From contig NZ_LMUV01000011.1 in assembly GCF_009765755.1 (NCBI RefSeq), positions 450,992-514,991 on the forward strand: a stretch of DNA of 64,000 bases, given 5' to 3'. Source of the stretch: Rhodanobacter sp. L36 (GTDB taxonomy: Bacteria > Pseudomonadota > Gammaproteobacteria > Xanthomonadales > Rhodanobacteraceae). Below the pieces are notes generated by a model. It made no database searches, was not told the origin of the DNA, and saw only the letters and a program-made list of their open reading frames with translations. Positions 38,087-48,067 of the stretch are shown piece by piece. The position numbers and the translations under genes were made by a program. Within the stretch, counting starts at the first letter, position 1. Every line of letters begins with the position of its first letter.

Positions 38087-38691
38087 TGCGATTGTTCGGA
38101 AACCTCTATGCCCGTGCGCTGGTATGGGCACGCGCGCCGCGGGCCATTTATTACCTGTGTGGTTTGAGTTTCGTCGAGGCTTTCATCTTTCCGGTTATGC
38201 CGGAAGTGATGCTCGCCCCGATGATGCTGGGGAGGCGGCACAAGGCGTTTTTTTACGCAAACATATCGCTGCTGTTTTCGCTGATCGGGGCACTGGTCGG
38301 TTACGCACTCGGACATTGGGCGTACGAAGCGGTGAAGCCGCTGTTTAGTCTGCACATGCAGGAAACCATCACGGTCTGGGTGGAAAACCTGCGCAACGAC
38401 ATGCGACAACATTGGCTGACCATGCTTGGTGCGTTGGCACTGGCCGCATTGCAGCCTGTCATTCCAATGAAGTTCGTGACCTGGGCTGCCGGCATCGTCG
38501 GCATTCCGTTGCCGGCGTTCATCGCCTGTATGGCGATTGGACGTGGCAAGCGTGTATGGGTGCTGGCACTTTTGATCAAGCTGTTCGGCGAGCGCGCCGA
38601 ACAGCTTCTGCACAAGTATGTCGAATGGATCGGCTGGATCGCGCTGCTGGTTCTCGCGCTGTTGCTCGCGTGGTGGCTGTGGCCTCGTTGA
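38086..38691 (+). CDS. yqaA: YqaA-like DedA/SNARE-associated membrane protein
   Basis: 201 aa with four or more transmembrane segments, including IFPVMPEVMLAPMMLG and the VIPMKFVTWAAGIVGIPL region, where a proline between charged or polar residues is typical of DedA-like proteins. DedA proteins are linked to undecaprenyl-phosphate and membrane homeostasis. It overlaps pcm by 1 nt and precedes nlpD by 29 nt. The gene symbol follows its usual position between pcm and nlpD. Confidence 0.85.
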   Translation: MRLFGNLYARALVWARAPRAIYYLCGLSFVEAFIFPVMPEVMLAPMMLGRRHKAFFYANISLLFSLIGALVGYALGHWAYEAVKPLFSLHMQETITVWVENLRNDMRQHWLTMLGALALAALQPVIPMKFVTWAAGIVGIPLPAFIACMAIGRGKRVWVLALLIKLFGERAEQLLHKYVEWIGWIALLVLALLLAWWLWPR

Positions 38692-38720
38692 ACGCCGACG
38701 TCGGGATGAAAGGATTCTTC

Positions 38721-39758
38721 ATGAAAAAGCTGCATGGGCTGGGTATGCTGAAACACATGGGTCGACGCTTCCAATTGCTGGCAATCACGATCGCAGCGCT
38801 TCTGCTCGCAGCATGCGGCAGCATGCGCAGTTCGGTGATCGTCGAGCCTGCGTCCGATACTGATTACGGCGCGTCTGCGCCGGTTGCTTCTGCGCCTGCA
38901 CCTGCTCGCACACCTGTGCCGGGCGGCAGCTACGAAGTGAAGAAGGGCGACACCCTTTATTCGATCGCTTTCCGCAATGGCGTGGATTTTCGCGACCTCG
39001 CGCAATGGAATGGTGTAGCTCTTCCGTACACGATCTGGCCGGGTCAGCGGTTGAAGCTTTCTCCTGCCGGCAAGGGGAGGTCGACTGTTCCTGTGACTGT
39101 CGCGTCTTCACCGCCGCAGGCAGTTCCGACGAATTCGCGGCCGGCGTCGTCCGCTGCGGCACCATCAGCGCCCATGTTCGAACCCGTTGCGACACCTGAT
39201 GCTTCAAGCGGCCGGCCGGTGGCGAGCACGCCGGTTTCGGTCAAGCCCAAACCGACGCTGCCAGCCGTTTCCGCGACCGCACCGACTGTCGTCCCTGTCG
39301 CCGGTGTGCCGACGCCGCCGCTGGCAACCTTGCCGCCGCCGGCGCCGCCCACGAGACCTGCTGCAGGCGGGTCGTCGCACGCAATTGGCGGCGTGAGCTG
39401 GCGCTGGCCGGCTGACGGAAGTCTGCTCAAGCGATTCCAGAGTGGCGATGCGATTCCCGGTATCGAAATCGCCGGAAAAGCCGGCGATCCGATCCGTGCG
39501 GCCGCCGACGGTGTGGTGGTGTACAGCGGCAATGGACTGGTCGGCTACGGCGAACTGGTGATCATCAAGCACAACGACAGTTTTCTGTCGGCCTATGGTC
39601 ACAACAGCAAACGCCTGGTCAAGGAAGGACAGCGCGTGACGGCGGGCCAATCGATTGCGGAAATGGGTTCCACGGGCGCGTCGCGCAATGAGCTGGAATT
39701 CCAGATACGCAAGGATGGCAATCCGGTCGATCCGCTCGGGTTTCTTCCTTCGCGCTGA
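38721..39758 (+). CDS. nlpD: NlpD-type amidase activator (LysM + degenerate LytM lipoprotein)
   Basis: 345 aa. Lipoprotein signal with lipobox L-A-A-C (Cys32), LysM (YEVKKGDTLYSIAF, 71-113), a Pro/Ala-rich linker and a C-terminal M23 fold that lacks the H-x-H motif (NELEFQIR in its place), so it is probably an inactive activator of AmiC-like amidases. AAAGGA precedes the ATG at 38721; an ATG at 38706 is in frame but less well placed. No rpoS follows. Confidence 0.9.
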   Translation: MKKLHGLGMLKHMGRRFQLLAITIAALLLAACGSMRSSVIVEPASDTDYGASAPVASAPAPARTPVPGGSYEVKKGDTLYSIAFRNGVDFRDLAQWNGVALPYTIWPGQRLKLSPAGKGRSTVPVTVASSPPQAVPTNSRPASSAAAPSAPMFEPVATPDASSGRPVASTPVSVKPKPTLPAVSATAPTVVPVAGVPTPPLATLPPPAPPTRPAAGGSSHAIGGVSWRWPADGSLLKRFQSGDAIPGIEIAGKAGDPIRAAADGVVVYSGNGLVGYGELVIIKHNDSFLSAYGHNSKRLVKEGQRVTAGQSIAEMGSTGASRNELEFQIRKDGNPVDPLGFLPSR

Positions 39759-39778
39759 TTGCGGGTCGTGACCCGCAA
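39759..39778. terminator. Hairpin between convergent nlpD and the yhbY operon
   Basis: Perfect 9-bp arms TTGCGGGTC / GACCCGCAA around GT, next to the nlpD stop. It lies between converging transcripts. It lacks a T-run, so it is a weak bidirectional terminator at best. Confidence 0.45.
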
Positions 39779-39799
39779 AGCCGTGTCAAAGCGGAAGAT

Positions 39800-40183
39800 T
39801 TACGCGTCGACGCGCGGAAGAATGAATCCGGCAATCACGCGTCGCCCTTCACCAGCCAGAAGATTGTAGGTACGCGCGGCGGCGGCGTTGTCCATCGCCT
39901 CGATGCCGACGCCTTTGCGCAGGAAACCGGACATGAATCCGGGCGAAGGAAACGTCTGCCGCGAACCGGTTCCAAGGATCACGAGTTCTGGTTTCAGCGC
40001 GAGCAGGGCTTCGACGTGGCTGCCATCGAGTGCGGCTGCGTCACTGACCGGCCAGTTTTCGATGGCCTGGTCGGGGGCGAGCAGAAAGCTCGCGCTGAGT
40101 TCGCGGTCGATCAATGTGACGCTCTCGATGCCGACCCGACGCACGAACAAATAGCCTTCCGGACGGTCGAGCGAAATATCCAT
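39800..40183 (-). CDS. Mth938/DUF498-domain protein
   Basis: 127 aa. Domain residues ALKPELVILGTGSRQTFPSP and GVGIEAMDNAAAARTYNLL match the Mth938 (NDUFAF3-like) family; its members occur in bacteria with unclear roles and in mitochondrial complex I assembly. It starts with ATG at 40183, overlapping the yhbY stop by 1 nt (TGATG), so it is coupled. No ribosome binding site is needed or seen. Confidence 0.85.
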   Translation of the reverse strand: MDISLDRPEGYLFVRRVGIESVTLIDRELSASFLLAPDQAIENWPVSDAAALDGSHVEALLALKPELVILGTGSRQTFPSPGFMSGFLRKGVGIEAMDNAAAARTYNLLAGEGRRVIAGFILPRVDA

Positions 40184-40479
40184 CAGCGGGGCAAGGCGAT
40201 CTTCGGTTCGTCCGCATTGCGGCGGAACAAGACAACGATGTGGCCGATCTGATGGATTTTTTCGGAACGGGTGCCGTCGACCAGAAAATCGATCTGCGCC
40301 TTTCTTTCGTCCTTGTCGCCGCCGGACAGCTTGACCTTCACCAGCTCGTGAATATCGAGTGCCCCATTCAACTCCTTTACCACGGCATCCGTGGCGCCCT
40401 TGTTGCCAAGCAGGACGACCGGGCTCAGATCGTGGGCGAGGCTGCGCAGGTAACGGGTCTGCGAGGATGAAAGGGCCAT
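40183..40479 (-). CDS. yhbY: CRM-domain ribosome assembly protein YhbY
   Basis: 98 aa. LSSSQTRYLRSLAHDLSPVVLLGNKGATDAVVKEL is broken by the CRM G-N-K-G loop, and HELVKVKL follows. YhbY binds 23S rRNA during 50S assembly. It diverges from rlmE, as in many gammaproteobacteria, sharing a 78-bp upstream region. Its stop overlaps the next gene's start. Confidence 0.93.
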   Translation of the reverse strand: MALSSSQTRYLRSLAHDLSPVVLLGNKGATDAVVKELNGALDIHELVKVKLSGGDKDERKAQIDFLVDGTRSEKIHQIGHIVVLFRRNADEPKIALPR

Positions 40480-40557
40480 GCAACGTGCTCGATTCGCGGT
40501 AAATGAACGGCAAAGGGTATCATGCGACTCTCTGATCCCCACAGCGACGATTGCGCA

Positions 40558-41211
40558 ATGGCCCGCAGCAAGAGCAGCGCCGTCTGGCTGCGAGAACATT
40601 TCAATGATGAGTATGTGAAGAAAGCCCAGGCCGAAGGGCTGCGTTCGCGTGCGGTGTACAAGCTGGAGGAGTTGATCGAGCGAGACCGATTGCTGAAGCC
40701 GGGAATCCACGTCGTTGACCTGGGGGCCGCGCCGGGCAGCTGGTCCCAACTGGTCAGCCAGCGTCTGGGTGGAAGCGGCAAGATTTTCGCATTGGACATT
40801 TTGCCGATGCAGAGCATCGCCGGCGTGGATTTCCTGCAGGGCGACTTTCGCGAGGAGGATGTCTTGCGCGAGCTCGAAAGGCGTCTTCAAGGAGAAAGGC
40901 TTGATCTTGTACTGTGCGATCTGGCCCCCAATATGAGTGGTGTGGCGCTGGCAGATCAGATTCGCGCGATGAATCTGGCAGAGCTGGCGCTCGATTTCAG
41001 CCGGCAGTGGCTCAAGCCGGGTGGTTCGTTTCTGATCAAGTTGTTTCAGGGAACGGGCTTCGATGACTACTTGCGCAGCTTGCGCGCGGACTTCACGCGC
41101 GTGACCATGCGTAAACCCAAGGCCTCACGCGCACGTTCGCGTGAGGTGTACGCGCTGGCGGTGGGGCGAAAGCCTTCTGCGGCGCAACCTGCGAGAACCG
41201 TGCATGAATGA
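40558..41211 (+). CDS. rlmE: 23S rRNA (uridine-2'-O)-methyltransferase
   Basis: 217 aa. Begins [20 protein letters not shown] and carries [19 protein letters not shown] and LIKLFQG, including the K-D-K-E tetrad. It methylates U2552 in the ribosomal A loop. The ATG at 40558 matches the family's start; 40522 (after AAAGGG) is possible but adds an unusual extension. Its stop overlaps ftsH by 8 nt. Confidence 0.95.
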   Translation: MARSKSSAVWLREHFNDEYVKKAQAEGLRSRAVYKLEELIERDRLLKPGIHVVDLGAAPGSWSQLVSQRLGGSGKIFALDILPMQSIAGVDFLQGDFREEDVLRELERRLQGERLDLVLCDLAPNMSGVALADQIRAMNLAELALDFSRQWLKPGGSFLIKLFQGTGFDDYLRSLRADFTRVTMRKPKASRARSREVYALAVGRKPSAAQPARTVHE

Positions 41212-43165
41212 GACAGCGAAAAATGTGTTGCTCTGGGTAATCATCGCAGTCGTGCTGTTCGCGGTGTTCCAGAGCTTCAATCCGCACGGGGCCGGTTCCT
41301 CCGATCTCGCCTACAGCGGCTTCGTTCAGAACGTCGACAACGGTAACGTGGCTACCGCCACGATCAGTGCCGATCAGCCCGCGACGATTACCGGCAAGTT
41401 GAAGGACGGCAGCACGTTCCGTACGGTCGCTCCGATGCTCGGCTTTACCACCAACGAGGTGGTCAAGCGGATGCAGGACAAGAACGTCGAGGTTCGTCAG
41501 GATCCGTCCGAAGGTTTCTCGCTGATCGGTTTGCTGGTGAGCTGGCTGCCGGTGCTGCTCATCGTTGGCGTGTTCATCTGGTTCATGCGCCAGATGCAGT
41601 CGGGCGGCGGCGGTCGTGGCGCCATGAGTTTCGGCCGCTCGCGCGCCAAACTGCAAGGCGAAGATCAGATCAAGGTCAACTTCAGCGATGTCGCCGGTTG
41701 CGATGAAGCAAAGGAGGAGGTTGGCGAACTCGTCGAATTCCTGCGTGATCCCGGTCGGTTCCAGAAGCTCGGTGGCAAGATTCCGCGTGGCGTGCTGATG
41801 GTCGGCCCGCCGGGTACCGGCAAGACGCTGCTGGCGAAAGCCATTGCAGGCGAGGCAAAGGTGCCGTTCTTCGCGATCTCCGGTTCGGATTTCGTCGAGA
41901 TGTTCGTCGGCGTTGGTGCGAGTCGCGTGCGGGACATGTTCGAGCAGGCCAAGAAACACGCGCCGTGCATCATCTTCATCGACGAAATCGACGCAGTCGG
42001 GCGTCATCGTGGGGCTGGTCTCGGTGGTGGTCACGACGAGCGTGAGCAGACCTTGAACCAGTTGCTGGTCGAGATGGATGGTTTCGAGGGTACCGAAGGC
42101 ATCATTGTGATTGCCGCGACCAACCGTCCGGACGTGCTCGATCCTGCGCTGCTGCGGCCGGGTCGTTTCGATCGTCAGGTCGTTGTCGGTTTGCCGGATG
42201 TGCGCGGTCGCGAACAGATCCTCAAGGTGCATATGCGCAAGGTGCCCACATCGAGCGATGTGAACGCTATGACCATTGCGCGCGGAACGCCGGGCTTCTC
42301 TGGTGCCGATCTCGCGAACCTGGTCAACGAGGCCGCGCTGTTTGCGGCACGCGAAAACGCGCGCGAAGTGCGCATGATTCATCTGGACAAGGCGCGCGAC
42401 AAAATCCTGATGGGCGCCGAACGCCGTTCGATGGCGATGAGCGAAGACGAGAAGAAGCTCACCGCTTATCACGAGGCCGGCCACGCGATCATTGGTCGTC
42501 TGGTGCCGGAACACGACCCTGTCTACAAGGTCACGATCATCCCGCGCGGACGTGCCTTGGGCGTCACCATGTATCTGCCGGAAGGCGACAAGTACAGCAT
42601 CAATCGCGTGGCGATCCAGTCGCAGTTGTGCTCGCTTTACGGTGGACGCGTGGCTGAAGAGCTGATCTTCGGTGCGGACAAGGTCACTACCGGCGCTTCA
42701 AACGATATCGAACGGGCGACCAAGATGGCGCGCAACATGGCGACCAAGTGGGGCTTGTCCGACGAGCTTGGCCCGATTACCTATGGCGAGGACGAGGACG
42801 AAGTATTTCTAGGCCGCTCGGTCACGCAGCACAAGAGCATCTCGAACGAGACAGCGAGCAAGATCGACGGCGTAGTGCGCGGGATTCTCGATCGTGCGTA
42901 CGCCCGAAGCAAGGAGTTGCTGACAGCTAATCTCGACAAGCTTCATGTCATGGCCGATGCCTTGCTGCAATACGAGACCATCGACGCGCGGCAGATTGAC
43001 GATATCATGTCCGGCCGCGAACCCGGTCCGCCTGCCGATTGGACGAAGGACGCGACTGCCAGCAGCTCGACGCCACCACCGCCGCCGCCCAAAAGTGATG
43101 CGGGCTCACCCGTGGGAAAGGTCGGCGATCCCGCAACGCAGAATCGAAATCACCTGGAAAACTGA
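41204..43165 (+). CDS. ftsH: ATP-dependent zinc metalloprotease FtsH
   Basis: 653 aa. Two transmembrane segments (7-23 and 106-127) flank a periplasmic domain, then AAA+ with GPPGTGKT (201-208) and FIDEIDAV, and protease HEAGH at 423-427. It degrades membrane and regulatory proteins including LpxC and sigma32 in relatives. The C-terminus is Pro-rich (PPPPPP). It overlaps rlmE by 8 nt, the classic rlmE-ftsH operon. Confidence 0.97.
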   Translation: MNETAKNVLLWVIIAVVLFAVFQSFNPHGAGSSDLAYSGFVQNVDNGNVATATISADQPATITGKLKDGSTFRTVAPMLGFTTNEVVKRMQDKNVEVRQDPSEGFSLIGLLVSWLPVLLIVGVFIWFMRQMQSGGGGRGAMSFGRSRAKLQGEDQIKVNFSDVAGCDEAKEEVGELVEFLRDPGRFQKLGGKIPRGVLMVGPPGTGKTLLAKAIAGEAKVPFFAISGSDFVEMFVGVGASRVRDMFEQAKKHAPCIIFIDEIDAVGRHRGAGLGGGHDEREQTLNQLLVEMDGFEGTEGIIVIAATNRPDVLDPALLRPGRFDRQVVVGLPDVRGREQILKVHMRKVPTSSDVNAMTIARGTPGFSGADLANLVNEAALFAARENAREVRMIHLDKARDKILMGAERRSMAMSEDEKKLTAYHEAGHAIIGRLVPEHDPVYKVTIIPRGRALGVTMYLPEGDKYSINRVAIQSQLCSLYGGRVAEELIFGADKVTTGASNDIERATKMARNMATKWGLSDELGPITYGEDEDEVFLGRSVTQHKSISNETASKIDGVVRGILDRAYARSKELLTANLDKLHVMADALLQYETIDARQIDDIMSGREPGPPADWTKDATASSSTPPPPPPKSDAGSPVGKVGDPATQNRNHLEN

Positions 43166-43296
43166 TTGCACGTTTGGACGTCTAATTCAGCCGTTCATCG
43201 TCGTTCGAATGAAGCATGAAGGTTTTTGCACAGGCGCGAAAACACGTTTCTCGTTTGTAAACGCAGTCGTGTGATGAAATATTTTATCGAAAAGTG

Positions 43297-43325
43297 TTGA
43301 CGCGTCGGGGCGGAGTCTGAATAAT
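43297..43325 (+). promoter_or_regulatory. Predicted sigma70 promoter of tRNA-Arg(ACG)
   Basis: TTGACG (43297-43302) and AATAAT (43320-43325) with 17 nt between, both close to consensus, upstream of a GC-rich leader and the tRNA at 43389. Confidence 0.65.
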
Positions 43326-43388
43326 TCCGCTTCTCGGTTTGCCGAAGGATGCCCCAACGTCCTGAAGACAGCCGAAGATTTTTTCAGT

Positions 43389-43465
43389 GCGCCCGTAGCT
43401 CAGTTGGATAGAGTACCTGGCTACGAACTAGGTGGTCGGGAGTTCGAATCTCTCCGGGCGCACCA
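43389..43465 (+). tRNA. tRNA-Arg (ACG)
   Basis: 77-nt cloverleaf with acceptor GCGCCCG / CGGGCGC, anticodon loop CTACGAA giving anticodon ACG, T loop TTCGAAT and encoded CCA. A promoter lies upstream and a terminator at 43482-43500 downstream, so it is a single-gene unit. Confidence 0.95.
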
Positions 43466-43481
43466 TTTTTATTCAGTAAAG

Positions 43482-43500
43482 CGGGGTGCTTTGCACCCCG
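43482..43500 (+). terminator. Intrinsic terminator after tRNA-Arg(ACG)
   Basis: Perfect 8-bp stem CGGGGTGC / GCACCCCG with a TTT loop, followed by TTTTGTTTTC. Confidence 0.8.
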
Positions 43501-43595
43501 TTTTGTTTTCATCGAATAGCTTGATCAGTTTGATGGATACAACATTTGCCACACATGTTTTTGATTCAAATGTTCTTGGTGTGCTTCGATACGGA

Positions 43596-43624
43596 TTGAC
43601 TGAGCGAGGCGTCACCCGTAACAT
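43596..43624 (+). promoter_or_regulatory. Predicted promoter of the tRNA-Pro/Arg/His/Lys operon
   Basis: TTGACT (43596-43601), a 17-nt spacer and TAACAT (43619-43624), about 40 nt before tRNA-Pro. Confidence 0.6.
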
Positions 43625-43662
43625 TTCCAGGCTCCGATGGTGATGAATCGGGGATTCGAAAG

Positions 43663-43739
43663 CGGGGTATAGCTCAGTCTGGTAGAGCGTTGCGTTTGGG
43701 ACGCAAAAGTCGGGGGTTCGAATCCCTCTGCCCCGACCA
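43663..43739 (+). tRNA. tRNA-Pro (TGG)
   Basis: 77 nt; acceptor CGGGGTA / TGCCCCG, anticodon loop TTTGGGA (TGG), CCA encoded. First gene of a four-tRNA unit. Confidence 0.94.
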
Positions 43740-43764
43740 GCGACGCGTTCTGCCTGCGGTGACT

Positions 43765-43841
43765 GCGCCTGTAGCTCAACCGGATAGAGCATCGGCCTTC
43801 TAAGCCGACGGTTGCAGGTTCGAGTCCTGTCGGGCGCACCA
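43765..43841 (+). tRNA. tRNA-Arg (TCT)
   Basis: 77 nt; acceptor GCGCCTG / CGGGCGC (one G-T pair), anticodon loop CTTCTAA (TCT), CCA encoded. Reads AGA/AGG codons. Confidence 0.93.
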
Positions 43842-43856
43842 GTTACAAGATTTATG

Positions 43857-43933
43857 GTGGGTGTAGCTCAGCTGGTTAGAGTCCCGGATTGTGATTCCGG
43901 TTGTCGTGGGTTCGAATCCCATCATCCACCCCA
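43857..43933 (+). tRNA. tRNA-His (GTG)
   Basis: 77 nt; acceptor GTGGGTG / CATCCAC, anticodon loop TTGTGAT (GTG), CCA encoded. The base before it, G at 43856, can pair with C73 and supplies the G-1 needed by histidyl-tRNA synthetase. Confidence 0.94.
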
Positions 43934-43970
43934 GTTTCAGGCAGTCCCTTGCTGTCAGTCGTCAACTCAA

Positions 43971-44046
<76 letters not shown>

Positions 44047-44051
44047 ATCAC

Positions 44052-44083
44052 CAGAACGCCGGTCGCATGCGACCGGCGTTCTG
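44052..44083 (+). terminator. Terminator after the tRNA-Pro/Arg/His/Lys operon
   Basis: A perfect 32-nt palindrome (16-bp arms beginning CAGAACGCCGG) ends the operon. The following run is only GCTTT, so termination may be helped by the very stable stem. Confidence 0.75.
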
Positions 44084-44360
44084 CTTTCAGAGTTCTGGAA
44101 AGGGCGTGCGTTGTACGAGCGACTTGGGTATTCGAGAATTCGACTCTTCCTCAAACGCGATGAAAGCCGGAATGTTCCTGATTTGCCTTATCCGTGCTTG
44201 TGCTGCAGGGCTTTGCGACCGTAAAATGGATCGCTTTCGTACAAGGGAATCATCGACTTAGACGGACGCAATGAGGGTGATCGAAGACCGTTCCGGAGCG
44301 CGTGCTCCATGGTTTCCGACTTCGGATCAGGGATTGCGCAGGTCTGGCAAAGGGTGGCGC
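44084..44360. other. Gap upstream of tRNA-Leu(TAG), with a possible promoter
   Basis: 277 bp with no reading frame of credible composition. TTGTGC (44198-44203) and TAAAAT (44222-44227), 18 nt apart, may form a promoter for tRNA-Leu. A short stretch near 44128-44150 (TATTCGAGAATTCGAC) recalls a T-arm but does not fold into a tRNA. Confidence 0.4.
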
Positions 44361-44445
44361 GCGAGAGTGGCGGAATTGGTAGACGCACCAGATTTAGGTT
44401 CTGGCGGTTAACCCCGTGGGGGTTCGAGTCCCCCCTTTCGCACCA
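44361..44445 (+). tRNA. tRNA-Leu (TAG)
   Basis: 85 nt, class II with a long variable arm; acceptor GCGAGAG / CTTTCGC, anticodon loop TTTAGGT (TAG), CCA encoded. It lies 85 nt before tig, and no terminator stands between them, so read-through into tig is possible. Confidence 0.93.
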
Positions 44446-44530
44446 TGCCCATGATTTTCTTTTTTGCAGGCGATTCGTCGCCGTGGTGCCTCGTGCGGGC
44501 CCATAACACCAAGTAGTACCAGGAGACGTC

Positions 44531-45823
44531 ATGCAGGTTTCGGTTGAGAACATCGGCACGCTCGAGCGCAAGCTCACGGTGAAGTTTCCCGCAGAGCGTT
44601 TCGAAACGCAGGTGAGTGCGCGGATCGCAGAGATGGGTCGCACCGTCCGCTTGAAGGGCTTTCGCCCTGGCAAGGTGCCCACCACGGTGATCAAGCAGCG
44701 TTTTGGCGATCAGGTTCGCGGCGAAGTGCTCTCCGACCTGATCGGCAGCACGCTGCGCGAGGCGGTCGAACAGGAGAAACTCCAGCCAATCGCAAACCCT
44801 GCCATCAACACGACCGGGCAGCCGGAGAATGGCGAAATCGCGTACACCGCGGTGTTCGAGATCATGCCGGAGTTTCCGGCGGTCGACGTGAGCGCGCTGG
44901 AGATTCATCGTCCGGTGGCCACCGTGACCGATGCCGATATCGACAAGATGCTGGAAACCCTGCGTCAGCAGCGTCGCAGTTTCGAGGAAACCGATCGCGC
45001 TTCGGCCGACACGGATTTCGTCATGTTCGAATACTCGGCTCAGGTGGACGATTACTGTTTCCCTGCAGAGGGCAAGGAGCGCGCCGGAAGCGTCATCGGC
45101 TCAGGCACCCTGTTCAAGGCGCTCGACGAAGCATTGACCGGTCGCAAGGCCGGGGAAAGCTTTGAAACCGAGATCACTTTTCCGGAAGATTTTCGCAACG
45201 AGCAGCTTGCCGGCAAAGCCGCCGCGGTCGACTTCAACATCATCAAGGTGCAGGAAGCGAAGCTGCCGGACATCGACGAAGAGTTCGCCAAGTTGTTCGG
45301 CATCGCCGACGGCGATCTCGAAGTTTTCCGCAAGGAAGTTCGCGCGAATCTCGAGCGTGAACTGAAGGCTGCGTTGATGGCGCGTCTCAAGTCCGAGGTT
45401 GCGGAGAAGCTGTCCGATCTCCATGGTGATCTGGATGTTCCGAAGCTGATGGTCCAGTCCGAAGCCAACAACATGGCTACTGCAAGTGTGCCGCGCGGAC
45501 AACAGCCGCCGCCGCAGTTGGTGGATGCAGCCATGCCGATTGCCCGCAAGCGAGTCATCGCCGGTTTGCTGATGGGAGAAATTGCGCGGAAGCAGGACAT
45601 CAAAATCGATCGCAAACTGGTGGCCGAGCAGCTTGCTGCAATCGCCTCCACCTACGAAGAACCCGAAAAGGTCATTGAACTCTACAACGGCGATCCCCAA
45701 TTGATGTCTGGACTGCAGAACCGAGTGATCGAAGATCAGGTGGCGGAGTGGGTGGCGGATCACGCCGCCACGACACATCTGGATCTGAGTTTCGACGAGG
45801 TGATGCGCCCGACCAACGCCTGA
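44531..45823 (+). CDS. tig: Trigger factor
   Basis: 430 aa. N-terminal ribosome-binding domain with the GFRPGKVP signature (about 44-51), a FKBP-type PPIase domain ([16 protein letters not shown] to [12 protein letters not shown]) and the helical C-terminal chaperone domain. It receives nascent chains at the ribosome exit. AGGAGA precedes the ATG. It starts the tig-clpP-clpX-lon group. Confidence 0.97.
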   Translation: MQVSVENIGTLERKLTVKFPAERFETQVSARIAEMGRTVRLKGFRPGKVPTTVIKQRFGDQVRGEVLSDLIGSTLREAVEQEKLQPIANPAINTTGQPENGEIAYTAVFEIMPEFPAVDVSALEIHRPVATVTDADIDKMLETLRQQRRSFEETDRASADTDFVMFEYSAQVDDYCFPAEGKERAGSVIGSGTLFKALDEALTGRKAGESFETEITFPEDFRNEQLAGKAAAVDFNIIKVQEAKLPDIDEEFAKLFGIADGDLEVFRKEVRANLERELKAALMARLKSEVAEKLSDLHGDLDVPKLMVQSEANNMATASVPRGQQPPPQLVDAAMPIARKRVIAGLLMGEIARKQDIKIDRKLVAEQLAAIASTYEEPEKVIELYNGDPQLMSGLQNRVIEDQVAEWVADHAATTHLDLSFDEVMRPTNA

Positions 45824-45860
45824 GTTTTTCGTCAGGCTCCTCAACTGGAGAACTGCAAAC

Positions 45861-46490
45861 ATGGCCATGGATCAGATCCAGAACCTCAATTTGATACCGA
45901 TGGTCGTCGAGCAGACCGCCCGTGGCGAGCGTTCCTACGATATCTATTCGCGCCTGCTGAAAGAGCGGGTGATTTTCCTGGTTGGCGAAGTCAATGATCA
46001 GGTCGCCAATCTGCTGGTCGCCCAGATGCTGTTTCTTGAATCGGAAAATCCGGACAAGGATATCCAGTTCTACATCAACAGCCCGGGCGGCGCGGTAACT
46101 GCGGGACTGGCGATCTACGACACCATGCAGTTCATCAAGCCGAACGTCAGTACGATGTGCATCGGTCAGGCCTGTAGCATGGGCTCTTTCCTGCTGATGG
46201 CGGGCGCCAAGGGCAAGCGGTTTGCGTTGCCGAATTCACGCATCATGATCCATCAGCCCTCGGGCGGCGCGCAGGGACAAGCAACCGATATCGAGATTCA
46301 GGCACGCGAGATTCTTTACATCCGCGAGCGCCTGAACAGGCTTTACGTCGAGCACACAGGCCAACCGATCGAGAAGATCGAGCTGGACATGGAGCGCGAT
46401 CGCTTCATGAACGCCGTGGACGCAAAGGCCTATGGCCTTATCGACGAGGTGCTTGAGAAGCGTTCCGGCGAAACCGTGAAGTCCGCCTGA
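45861..46490 (+). CDS. clpP: ATP-dependent Clp protease proteolytic subunit
   Basis: 209 aa. Catalytic S106 (GQACSMGS), H131 (IMIHQPSGG) and D180 (MERDRFM). Forms the two-ring proteolytic chamber fed by ClpX or ClpA. GGAGA lies before the ATG. Spaced 37 nt from tig and 108 nt from clpX. Confidence 0.97.
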   Translation: MAMDQIQNLNLIPMVVEQTARGERSYDIYSRLLKERVIFLVGEVNDQVANLLVAQMLFLESENPDKDIQFYINSPGGAVTAGLAIYDTMQFIKPNVSTMCIGQACSMGSFLLMAGAKGKRFALPNSRIMIHQPSGGAQGQATDIEIQAREILYIRERLNRLYVEHTGQPIEKIELDMERDRFMNAVDAKAYGLIDEVLEKRSGETVKSA

Positions 46491-46598
46491 TTTTCAGGTT
46501 CAACCAGCTAGTTGCGACGAGCGTTCCGGGCCTGCCTGCAGACCCGGAGCCCTGTGTTATTCTCGCGACGCATTCTGATTTACAAGCGGGATCGAAAA

Positions 46599-47894
<1,296 letters not shown>

Positions 47895-47917
47895 CTTCGT
47901 CGGCTTCTGCCAGTGAG

Positions 47918-47942
47918 CGGCTCCGGTGATCCACCGGGGCCG
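47918..47942 (+). terminator. Terminator-like hairpin after clpX
   Basis: 11-bp stem CGGCTCCGGTG / CACCGGGGCCG with one G-T pair and an ATC loop, followed by TTCTGCTTT. Confidence 0.6.
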
Positions 47943-48067
47943 TTCTGCTTTAAGAAGCTGGACAACACCTTGACTGCGTGCATCTTTGCCTCCACTTGAC
48001 CTGATGAAGCACCCGGCGCAGTGTCGGGTCGAGTCCGATCAAGAACCACTTAGGAAACCCATCTTCC

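Noticed and set aside
41093..42514. 473-aa open frame antisense to ftsH
   Set aside because: Shadow of FtsH; low-complexity His/Asp/Arg-rich product.
44100..44160. Possible tRNA remnant (TTCGAGAATTCGAC)
   Set aside because: No acceptor, D or anticodon arm could be folded around it.
47970..48024. Sigma32-like promoter before lon
   Set aside because: CTTGAC is present, but no CCCCAT-like -10 lies at the right distance.
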